In this document: piece after piece, positions 1 to 5,702 of the stretch | Layout of the letters: every line of letters begins with the position of its first letter | Numbering within the stretch: position 1 is the first letter of the stretch | Origin: Phycisphaerae bacterium | Lineage (GTDB): Bacteria; Planctomycetota; Phycisphaerae; Phycisphaerales; Phycisphaeraceae | DNA: 7,016 bases | Direction of reading: 5' to 3' | NCBI GenBank assembly: GCA_002688155.1 | Contig: NZCH01000116.1 | Span: 1-7,016, forward strand | The notes under the pieces: model-generated | Seen by the model: only the letters and a program-made list of their open reading frames with translations | The model's database searches: none | What the model was told of the DNA's origin: nothing | Made by a program: the position numbers and the translations under genes

Positions 1-1
1 G

Positions 2-271
2 GAAGACACGTTTAAGCGCGATACCGAGCGGCCCCATAAGCAGCTTCAGTCGATCATCGCGTTGTGGCGTGAGCTTGTGCCCGCGGAGTTGGCCGGGAAG
101 ACGACGCTCGAAGGCCTTTCGCGCGGCGTGCTGCGCGTGGCGGTCGATTCAAGTGCGGCGTTGTACGAACTCGACCACCTGTTGCGATCGAGCCTGCAGC
201 GTGAACTGATCACGAGGCACAAAGGGCCGGCGCTGCGACGTATTCAATTGCGGGTAGCGCCCGCACACTGA
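2..271 (+). CDS. DciA-like (DUF721) protein, 3' part only
   Basis: The frame is open from the left edge (base 2) to a TGA at 269-271, so only the last 89 residues are visible and the true start lies outside. The core, LWRELVPAELAGKT followed by a short beta strand (GVLRVAVDSSA) and helices with YELDHLLRSSL, then a final strand (IQLRVAP), matches the pattern I know for DUF721/DciA: a W near the first helix, 'G.L.V.V.S..w..eL' and a C-terminal basic strand. DciA proteins help load the replicative helicase DnaB in bacteria that lack DnaC; that role is family knowledge and is not shown here. A TTG at 62 could be read as a start, but the upstream residues (HKQLQSIIA) continue the first helix of the domain, so it is probably internal. 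There is no overlap with the next gene, which has its own promoter about 170 bases downstream. Confidence 0.72.
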   Translation, partial: EDTFKRDTERPHKQLQSIIALWRELVPAELAGKTTLEGLSRGVLRVAVDSSAALYELDHLLRSSLQRELITRHKGPALRRIQLRVAPAH

Positions 272-294
272 TTGCCGCCGTCACCGGTTGCTCG

Positions 295-315
295 GCGCCT
301 GACACGGACAGGCGC
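295..315 (+). terminator. Hairpin after the dciA-like gene, possible weak terminator
   Basis: GCGCCTG (295-301) and CAGGCGC (309-315) form a perfect 7-bp stem with a 7-nt loop, 24 bases after the stop codon. No T-run follows, so it does not meet the intrinsic-terminator pattern. It could mark the 3' end of the upstream mRNA or be chance in GC-rich DNA. Confidence 0.25.
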
Positions 316-386
316 ACGAACAGGTTGCGTTGCGCGTCCGCGGTCTTACCCTGGTTGCGTAATGGACGAGTAGAACCTTTAAAACT

Positions 387-399
387 GCACCTCCGGTGC
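387..399. repeat. Small inverted repeat GCACC-N3-GGTGC upstream of promoter
   Basis: GCACC (387-391) and GGTGC (395-399) flank a 3-base spacer, about 43 bases before the -35 box at 442. The same GCACC/GGTGC words recur in the hairpins at 837-860 and 961-980. It might be an operator half-site pair or simply chance; no known regulator site is recognised. Confidence 0.2.
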
Positions 400-441
400 C
401 GAAATATCGCTGGTTCCGTGTACGTTACATGAAAGCGAGCC

Positions 442-471
442 TTGACCCCGGATCGCCAGGCAGTCGATAAT
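442..471 (+). promoter_or_regulatory. Sigma70-like promoter for the small ORF and probably secA
   Basis: TTGACC (442-447) and GATAAT (466-471) each match the consensus at 5 of 6 positions and are separated by 18 bases. The predicted transcription start, 6-8 bases after the -10 box, falls at about 478-480, on the ATG at 479. The first ORF of the transcript would then be leaderless. No other comparably good promoter was seen between here and secA, so this one probably drives both genes. Confidence 0.6.
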
Positions 472-478
472 GTAGGTG

Positions 479-850
479 ATGCGACATTCGCTCAATGAAC
501 ATGGCACGGCCGTGGCGGTCGTCGGCGTGACGGCGGTGATCTGCCTGGGTTCGGCGGGATATGCGCCCGGCGCGTTACCGGTCTTTCCCGCACGCGACCA
601 CGCGCAGGCCGTTCAGCAGCGACAGCGCGACGTGGCGCAGATCCTGTCGCAACTGTCAGATGCATCACGAACCGCCGGCAAAGCACGCGACACGTCGCAT
701 TCGACCGGCTGTAAGGCGATCGTCACGTCGAAGCTCATCCGCGATCCGAATGCGCTCGTTCGGCGATCGCCCCATGTGTATGTCACGTCTGCGTCGTTGG
801 CGTACATGCCGGCGCATCTGTTGAATTTGCCGCCACCGGTGCGCCCGTAA
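479..850 (+). CDS. Small membrane-targeted protein upstream of secA; candidate SecM-like arrest peptide
   Basis: This ORF encodes 123 residues of no family I recognise. Codon third positions are GC-rich like those of its neighbours, which favours real coding. Residues 10-27 (TAVAVVGVTAVICLGSAG) form a hydrophobic segment after a short N-terminus containing R2 and H3, suggesting a signal sequence or membrane anchor; there is no convincing AxA cleavage site or lipobox. Residues 40-70 are polar and probably helical. The C-terminus reads LLNLPPPVRP-stop: three consecutive prolines, then Arg-Pro at the end. Poly-Pro slows ribosomes, and TnaC also ends in Arg-Pro-stop (family knowledge). The start is the ATG at 479; a TAG at 473-475 blocks extension, GTG 476 is the only alternative, no usable Shine-Dalgarno precedes it, and the promoter predicts transcription beginning at this ATG. 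Its place directly before secA, with a structured leader between, suggests a secretion monitor analogous to SecM. That role is inferred; an ordinary small secreted protein is the alternative. Confidence 0.6.
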   Translation: MRHSLNEHGTAVAVVGVTAVICLGSAGYAPGALPVFPARDHAQAVQQRQRDVAQILSQLSDASRTAGKARDTSHSTGCKAIVTSKLIRDPNALVRRSPHVYVTSASLAYMPAHLLNLPPPVRP

Positions 851-860
851 CTGCGCACCG
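837..860 (+). promoter_or_regulatory. Hairpin spanning the stop codon of the small ORF
   Basis: CGGTGCGC (837-844) and GCGCACCG (853-860) are a perfect 8-bp inverted repeat with an 8-nt loop that contains the TAA stop at 848-850. The left arm encodes part of the terminal Pro-Val-Arg. A ribosome paused on the last codons would melt this hairpin. GCGCACCG occurs again at 925-932 and CGCACCG at 879-885, so the left arm has alternative partners downstream. Confidence 0.5.
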
Positions 861-885
861 CTTGCGCGCTTGTGGGTACGCACCG

Positions 886-917
886 CCCCTGACCTGCAAC
901 ATTTTTACAGGCAGGGG
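886..917 (+). promoter_or_regulatory. Strong hairpin in the secA leader, attenuator-like
   Basis: CCCCTGACCTG (886-896) pairs with CAGGCAGGGG (908-917): ten base pairs with one bulged A at 892 and an 11-nt A/T-rich loop. The sequence after it, GGTTTGTTG, is only weakly T-rich, so it may act as an imperfect intrinsic terminator, an attenuator, or part of a translation-control switch. It lies 36 bases after the small ORF ends and 108 bases before the secA start. No folding program was run. Confidence 0.5.
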
Positions 918-960
918 GTTTGTTGCGCACCGATGCGAGAGGCGACACGATCCCACGTAC

Positions 961-980
961 GGTGCAACCAACTTTGCACC
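961..980 (+). promoter_or_regulatory. 7-bp inverted repeat in the secA leader
   Basis: GGTGCAA (961-967) and TTGCACC (974-980) form a perfect stem with a 6-nt loop, ending 45 bases before the secA ATG. As DNA it could also be an operator. In RNA its right arm overlaps a segment (979-987) that can pair with 908-916 instead, so it may be one state of a switch. Confidence 0.4.
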
Positions 981-981
981 C

Positions 982-1019
982 GGCCTGAAGTGAAATTCAA
1001 CGGACATCACACCAGGACC
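982..1019 (+). promoter_or_regulatory. secA ribosome-binding site and possible sequestering stem
   Basis: AGGA at 1014-1017 lies 8 bases before the ATG at 1026, a normal spacing, and only 2 bases before the upstream ATG at 1020, which decides the start. GGCCTG (982-987) can pair with CAGGACC (1013-1019) as six base pairs with a bulged A1017, which would bury this site. The 982-987 segment could instead pair with the right arm of the 886-917 hairpin, freeing the site. Confidence 0.45.
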
Positions 1020-1025
1020 ATGCCC

Positions 1026-4000
1026 ATGTCACTGGCAACGATCGGAAAAATGTTTGTCAAGATATTCGGCTCACGCAATGAACGGATGCTCAAGGCATAC
1101 CACCGGCGCGTCATGCAAATCAATGCACTCGAAGACGATGTTCGAGTCCTGTCCGATGCGCAGTTGCGCAACAAGACTCAGGAGTTTCGCAAGCGTGTAT
1201 CCGACGGCGAACAGACCGGCGATCTAATGCCGGAAATGCTTGCGGTCGCGCGCGAGACAATGGACCGGGCGGTCGGCATACGCAACATATTCAATCCCGA
1301 ACACAGCTTCGACGTGGAGCAGTTACCGTCTCATCTGCGCTTGCTGTATAAACAACTGTCGGAGCAGGCGGCTGCGCTGGGCGAAGAGCCGGTGCGCGGC
1401 GGCACGCCGGCACCCGGTTGGATGCAGATCGAGATCCCCACGGAAATATACGGCGCCGTGCGCGAGCTTTACCCGCAAAGTCGCCCGCCGTTTCGCGCAA
1501 GGCCGTTCGACGTTCAACTGATCGGCGGCATGGTGCTCGGCGAAGGGCGAATCTCCGAGATGAAGACCGGCGAAGGCAAAACCATCGTCGCGCCGCTGGC
1601 ATGCTATGTCGCGTGCGTTGAACAGCGCCAGTGCCACATTGTCACCGTCAACGACTACCTCGTACAGCGCGACCGCGATTGGGTATTCCTGTTTTACTAC
1701 TGGCTGGGTCTGACCGTCGGCGCCATTCACCCGATCGTGCACAGCACGTTTTCGCAGGCGCACGAACTTAAGGCCGAGGCGTACACCTGCGACGCGCTGT
1801 ACGGCACGAACAGCGAGTTCGGGTTCGACTACCTGCGCGACAATATGAAACTTTCGGTCGGGGAGCAGGTGCAAAAACGCCGTGAGTTTTGCATCATTGA
1901 TGAGGTCGACTCAATTCTGATAGACGAAGCGCGCACACCGCTGATCATCTCCGGCCCCGCGCACGACGACGCACCGAGGTACGGCATGGCGGACGCCGTT
2001 GCGCGGCACCTGATGCAGCAACAGCGCAACTGGGACCGCATGAATGACCAATTGGTCAAGGCACAGATGCGACTCAAAGGTCTGGAGGGAGACATACGCA
2101 ACGCGCGCGACAAGGACAAGATCGCCAACATGCGCCAGGAGCGCGAGCAACTCGAAAAAAGTATGCCCGGACTCGAGGCAGACCGCGATCAGCACACGCA
2201 GTATTACGAAGTCGAACTCGAAAAGAAGGCGGCGCATTTGACGCACGAAGGTGTCGCCGAGGCGCAGAAAAACGCCGGCATCGGGTCGTTTTACGTCGGC
2301 AACAACATGGATGTGCCGCACTTGCTCGAAAACGCGCTGCGCGCACATGTCGTGTACCAGCGCGACAAGGACTACGTGGTGCAGGACGGTGACGTGGTAA
2401 TCGTAGACGAGTTCACCGGCCGGCTGATGATCGGCAGGCAGTGGTCAGACGGCCTGCACCAGGCGGTTGAATCCAAAGAACGCGTCAAAGTCAAGGAGGA
2501 AACGCAGACGCTCGCGACCGTCACGATTCAAAACTTCTTCAAACTGTACGACCGGCTGGCGGGCATGACGGGCACCGCCATCACCGAGGCGACCGAGTTT
2601 CATGAGATTTACAAACTCGACGTCGTAAGCATTCCCACGAACGTGTCGGTGGTGCGCGTGGACCGCAACGACCTGATTTTCCTTTCGGCGAAGGACAAAT
2701 GGAACGCGATCATGGACGAGATCAAGCAGATGCATGACGTAGGCCGGCCTGTGCTGGTGGGCACGACCAGCGTTGAGAAGTCGGTCGAGTTGTCGGACCG
2801 GCTTGCGAAACGGTTCAACATCAATCACGAGGTGCTCAACGCCAAGCAGCATCTGCGTGAAGCGCAGATTGTCGAGCACGCGGGCGAACTGGGCGCGGTG
2901 ATGATCGCGACAAACATGGCCGGCCGCGGCACGGACATCAAACTCCGGCCGATCGCGCGAGACGACCTGGTCCGCCACTGGCAGCAGCGCAACCTTTTGC
3001 CACGCGCCGCCAAACCGGAGATGTCCGACGATGAACTCATTCGCCTGGCGCAGCGGCACATGGTCCAGCACGACCTGGGAATCAGCAAGCAGGACGTGGC
3101 CGACATGTCGGATGACCAGGTCGCACTCGAAATGCTGCGTCACTGGGCGCGGCATCACACGTGGCTCGAGGACGATAAGGTCGAAAACATGGGCGCTGAC
3201 CAGTGCCGCGCCGCGCTCGACAAGGTCGGGGGTTTCTACCTGCACCGCCTCGATATTTTTGACCACACCGAGGCGCTTGGCGGACTGCACATCATCGGCA
3301 CGGAGCGCCACGAAGCGAGGCGCATCGACAACCAGTTACGCGGCCGGTCCGGCAGGCAGGGCGATCAGGGCTCCTCACGGTTTTTCATTTCGCTCGAAGA
3401 CGATCTGATGCAGATGTTCGCCGGCAACACGACCATGAACGCGCTGTCGAAGCTGGGCATGAAGGAAGGCGACGCGATCGAGCACCGGTGGATCACCAAA
3501 AGCGTCGAGCGCGCCCAGCGCAAGGTTGAAGAGCGCAACTATGAAATCCGCAAGAATCTGCTTGAGTACGACGAGGTCATGGAATACCAGCGCAACACGT
3601 TCTACACGTTGCGGCAGCGCGTGCTCGAAGGCCGGGACGTTGACCAGATCATCTTCGAGTACATCGAAGACTCCGTGCACGACGCCGTCGATAAGTACCT
3701 CGACAAGGAGTACGTACCGACGCAGATCGCCGAGTGGTGCCGCACGGCGCTGGACATCAGCGTCGAGCCGGGCAAGCTGCGCGTCTCGGATCTGGAAGAT
3801 TTGCACCAGCAGGTGTGCGACGAAGCGCGCGTCGAGGCGGTGCAGAGCATCGATGTGACGATCGGCGAGTATACGCCTACCGACGTCCCGGCCGAGGAAT
3901 GGGACGTGCGTGGCCTGTCGCAGTGGGCGATGAGCCGCTTCCACGTGGACATGAAACATAACCAGATTCGCCGAATGACGATCGATGAAATGAAGCGAAC

Positions 4001-5063
4001 GCTCATCGACGCGGCGCATGAACAGATTGATAAGAAGGACCTGACCGGCCTGGCGCGGTTCCTTGAGCTGAACTACGGGCTGCGCGACCTGGCGGAGTGG
4101 TGTCAGCAGAAATTCGAGTTCAAGGTTGACGTCGACGCGCTCGCCGAGGAGCCGGTGGAACAGGTCGTTGAGCACCTGCTTGAGAAGTCACGCCAAACGT
4201 ACGAGCAGCGTGAAGTGACGTACCCGGCCGACTTCGCGGTGGAGATGACGTTCCACACGGCGCAGGTGGACGGTGCGGCCGCGGTGGAGCAACTCGTCGG
4301 CTGGGTCAATCAGCGCTTTGGCGAGCAATGGACTGTCGCCGATGTCGGCCAGATGACACCGCAGTCCATGCACGAAAAGATCGTCGACCAGACCGATGCC
4401 TGGCTGCGCGGCGACAAACTCGACCGCGAAGTCGATGACGCGATGCGCAAACATCACGATCACGAAGCGATTATTGGCTGGGCGAAGCAGCGTTTCGGTC
4501 AGGATATCGATGCGTCACAACTCAACGGTGAGGAAACGACGCGCAACACGCTGGTCGCCACCGGTCGGCGGATGTTGCGCGCGGAGTTGGCGCAGCTTGA
4601 GCGGTTCGTGCTCTTACAGATTCTCGACATCGCGTGGAAAGACCACCTGTACGCGATGGACCTGTTAAAGGATTCGATCGGGCTGCGTGGTTTCGGTGAA
4701 CGTGATCCACGGATTGAGTACAAGCGCGAGGGCTCAGAAATGTTCGGGCAGATGCAACAGACGGTGCGCGACCGCGTGACAGAACTGATTTTCCGTGCGA
4801 AGTTAACGCCTCAGGTCGAAGCGCGCAGCGTGTATGGCGACCAGGAGGCGTCACACGCGGAGGCGAACTTGGTCAGCCGCGCCGCGTCGGCGGCGTCGCG
4901 TGGGACTGAGCAACAGCGCGCCGACCAGCAGGCCGCCGAGCATGCCGGCGCGGGTGATGATGACAACCGGCACATGTCACGCCGTCAACGCCGCGCTGCG
5001 GCGCGCAACGACCGGCGAAAGGGTGGGCAGGAGCGCGTTAAACAACGCAAACGAAAGCGGTGA
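1026..5063 (+). CDS. secA: Preprotein translocase ATPase SecA, expanded form
   Basis: SecA is the ATP-driven motor that pushes unfolded preproteins through SecYEG at the cytoplasmic membrane. This copy has 1345 residues against 901 in E. coli. Signatures in order: Walker A MKTGEGKT (179-186), FGFDYLRDNM (265-274), Walker B/DEAD DEVDSILIDEARTPLIISG (292-310), AGMTGTA (512-518), GTTSVEKS (579-586), ATNMAGRGTDI (628-638), IIGTERHEARRIDNQLRGRSGRQGD in two-part form (756-780), and the scaffold/two-helix-finger segment from WKDHLYAMDLL (1204) to EYKREG (1236). All catalytic motifs look intact. Extra parts are a coiled-coil insert in the preprotein-binding domain (about 332-400), an insert in NBD2 (about 639-751), five W-anchored repeats (about 901-1194), and a Cys-free basic tail (1318-1345). 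The zinc/SecB-binding CxCxS...CH motif is absent. The start at 1026 fits AGGA at 1014; the frame stays open back to 870, but those residues look non-coding. Expression is probably controlled by the upstream ORF and leader. Confidence 0.97.
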   Translation: MSLATIGKMFVKIFGSRNERMLKAYHRRVMQINALEDDVRVLSDAQLRNKTQEFRKRVSDGEQTGDLMPEMLAVARETMDRAVGIRNIFNPEHSFDVEQLPSHLRLLYKQLSEQAAALGEEPVRGGTPAPGWMQIEIPTEIYGAVRELYPQSRPPFRARPFDVQLIGGMVLGEGRISEMKTGEGKTIVAPLACYVACVEQRQCHIVTVNDYLVQRDRDWVFLFYYWLGLTVGAIHPIVHSTFSQAHELKAEAYTCDALYGTNSEFGFDYLRDNMKLSVGEQVQKRREFCIIDEVDSILIDEARTPLIISGPAHDDAPRYGMADAVARHLMQQQRNWDRMNDQLVKAQMRLKGLEGDIRNARDKDKIANMRQEREQLEKSMPGLEADRDQHTQYYEVELEKKAAHLTHEGVAEAQKNAGIGSFYVGNNMDVPHLLENALRAHVVYQRDKDYVVQDGDVVIVDEFTGRLMIGRQWSDGLHQAVESKERVKVKEETQTLATVTIQNFFKLYDRLAGMTGTAITEATEFHEIYKLDVVSIPTNVSVVRVDRNDLIFLSAKDKWNAIMDEIKQMHDVGRPVLVGTTSVEKSVELSDRLAKRFNINHEVLNAKQHLREAQIVEHAGELGAVMIATNMAGRGTDIKLRPIARDDLVRHWQQRNLLPRAAKPEMSDDELIRLAQRHMVQHDLGISKQDVADMSDDQVALEMLRHWARHHTWLEDDKVENMGADQCRAALDKVGGFYLHRLDIFDHTEALGGLHIIGTERHEARRIDNQLRGRSGRQGDQGSSRFFISLEDDLMQMFAGNTTMNALSKLGMKEGDAIEHRWITKSVERAQRKVEERNYEIRKNLLEYDEVMEYQRNTFYTLRQRVLEGRDVDQIIFEYIEDSVHDAVDKYLDKEYVPTQIAEWCRTALDISVEPGKLRVSDLEDLHQQVCDEARVEAVQSIDVTIGEYTPTDVPAEEWDVRGLSQWAMSRFHVDMKHNQIRRMTIDEMKRTLIDAAHEQIDKKDLTGLARFLELNYGLRDLAEWCQQKFEFKVDVDALAEEPVEQVVEHLLEKSRQTYEQREVTYPADFAVEMTFHTAQVDGAAAVEQLVGWVNQRFGEQWTVADVGQMTPQSMHEKIVDQTDAWLRGDKLDREVDDAMRKHHDHEAIIGWAKQRFGQDIDASQLNGEETTRNTLVATGRRMLRAELAQLERFVLLQILDIAWKDHLYAMDLLKDSIGLRGFGERDPRIEYKREGSEMFGQMQQTVRDRVTELIFRAKLTPQVEARSVYGDQEASHAEANLVSRAASAASRGTEQQRADQQAAEHAGAGDDDNRHMSRRQRRAAARNDRRKGGQERVKQRKRKR
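3726..4607 (+). repeat. Five tandem helical-wing-like modules inside SecA
   Basis: At protein level the segments beginning IAEWCRTALD, LSQWAMSRF, LAEWCQQKF, LVGWVNQRF and IIGWAKQRFG share a pattern: hydrophobic-x-x-Trp, four or so residues to Phe, a D/T-rich turn with Leu or Met, then a long polar helix. The Trp residues lie at 904, 967, 1025, 1093 and 1152, giving periods of 63, 58, 68 and 59. E. coli SecA has a single comparable stretch (GLQERLKNDFDLDLP and onward) in its helical wing domain. The DNA copies are clearly diverged, so the duplications are old. Confidence 0.6.
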
Positions 5064-5162
5064 GGGGCAGTGAGTAATCACCCAAATACCCGATAGTTGC
5101 GCGGTGACGCATTGAAGCGCGTAGCGGTCGCAACGTAAGTGCACCTGTCGTTTCGGCATGCC

Positions 5163-5189
5163 TTGCGTCCGTCGCGACGTTGGGATAAT
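5163..5189 (+). promoter_or_regulatory. Extended -10 promoter for the His-rich gene
   Basis: TGGGATAAT at 5181-5189 is an extended -10 element (TG-n-GATAAT, 5 of 6). TTGCGT at 5163-5168 is a poor -35 with a short 15-base spacer, which is acceptable with an extended -10. Transcription would start near 5196, leaving about 30 nt before the ATG, with a good ribosome-binding site. The hexamer is identical to that of the promoter at 442-471. Confidence 0.5.
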
Positions 5190-5225
5190 GTTTCGCCTTG
5201 TTGTCCCGCCCCGAAAGGAATCACC

Positions 5226-5612
5226 ATGGCACGTAAGGCGCGCACGACGACTGCGATCATGATCGGCCTGATGCTGGGGTACTGCGCCGCAGGCTGGTGG
5301 GATGTCACACCGATGTTTGCCGCCGACACGCCGCACGCGGACAGTACACCGGACAGGCAGGCGAACGACGCGCACAGCGAAGATTCCAGCCACGACGGGC
5401 ACACTGGCGGGCAATCATCCGCGGGCACGCTCGTGCCACATGACCAGGAACGCCACGCCGCGGCGCCGCACTGGTTTGGTTGCCTGATCGGCATTGGCAT
5501 CGGTCTGTTCGTTGTTGCCCTGATTCTCGGCGCGCCGCTGCGCGCGTTCGGGCTCAAGGACCCCGGCGCTGAAGCAACCGAACAGGACAACGCTGAATCG
5601 CATCATCATTGA
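5226..5612 (+). CDS. Small His-rich membrane/exported protein, unknown function
   Basis: The product is 128 residues and I do not recognise a family. Residues 1-7 are basic (MARKART), then residues 9-25 are hydrophobic, followed by a possible signal-peptidase site near FA|AD (residue 32). Residues 33-82 are hydrophilic, rich in Asp, Ser, Gly and His (H37, H50, H56, H59, H72, H77, H82). Residues 84-106 form a second hydrophobic helix with a glycine pattern (G85, G89, G91, G93), and the chain ends in AESHHH. If exported, the His-rich loop would lie outside the cytoplasm, where it could bind metal; this is inference. The start is set by AAAGGA at 5214-5219, six bases before the ATG. The frame is open upstream to ATG 5139, but that ATG lies before the promoter and is not used here. 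It is probably a single-gene transcript convergent with hemW. Confidence 0.75.
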   Translation: MARKARTTTAIMIGLMLGYCAAGWWDVTPMFAADTPHADSTPDRQANDAHSEDSSHDGHTGGQSSAGTLVPHDQERHAAAPHWFGCLIGIGIGLFVVALILGAPLRAFGLKDPGAEATEQDNAESHHH

Positions 5613-5613
5613 C

Positions 5614-5637
5614 CCCCACGGACTGCGTCCGTGGAGG
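5614..5637 (+). terminator. Hairpin terminator between convergent genes
   Basis: CCACGGAC (5616-5623) and GTCCGTGG (5627-5634) form a perfect 8-bp stem with a 3-nt loop, and two more C-G pairs (5614-5615 with 5636-5637) close it around a bulged A. It begins 1 base after the stop codon. Only a weak T-run follows (GGTTC), so termination may be partial. The wider spacer also has an 11-bp inverted repeat (5599-5609 with 5677-5687) around it. Confidence 0.55.
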
Positions 5638-5702
5638 TTCTGCGATGTTACCGCGGTTCCACAAAAAAAAGATATCATGATGATGCGGTGATTTGTCGTG
5701 CG

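Noticed and set aside
355..383. Second promoter TTGCGT-N17-TTTAAA.
   Set aside because: Both boxes match the consensus poorly compared with TTGACC-N18-GATAAT at 442-471; kept only as a fallback if 5' ends map upstream.
429..470. 13-codon ORF ending within the -10 box.
   Set aside because: There is no ribosome-binding site, it overlaps the promoter, and it would lie upstream of the predicted transcription start.
870..1025. Upstream extension of secA (51-52 extra residues from 870, or two from ATG 1020).
   Set aside because: The stretch lies in the hairpin-rich leader, does not resemble a SecA N-terminus, and ATG 1026 has AGGA at the right distance while ATG 1020 is too close to it.
2445..3311. 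Long minus-strand frame (288 codons) inside secA, and a similar one at 3375-4175.
   Set aside because: These are shadows of GC-rich secA codons; the sense strand carries unbroken SecA motifs through both.
5070..5134. Terminator after secA (GTGA/TCAC stem at 5070-5081 and GTTGCG/CGCAAC at 5096-5134).
   Set aside because: The stems are short or widely spaced and neither is followed by a T-run, so no intrinsic terminator can be claimed.
5139..5225. 29-residue upstream extension of the His-rich protein.
   Set aside because: It begins before the predicted promoter, while ATG 5226 has a clear AAAGGA six bases upstream and starts a typical basic-then-hydrophobic signal region.
5663..5684. Intrinsic terminator for hemW using the U8 run on the minus strand.
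   Set aside because: Only a weak AT-rich palindrome precedes the run, with no stable GC-rich stem next to it.
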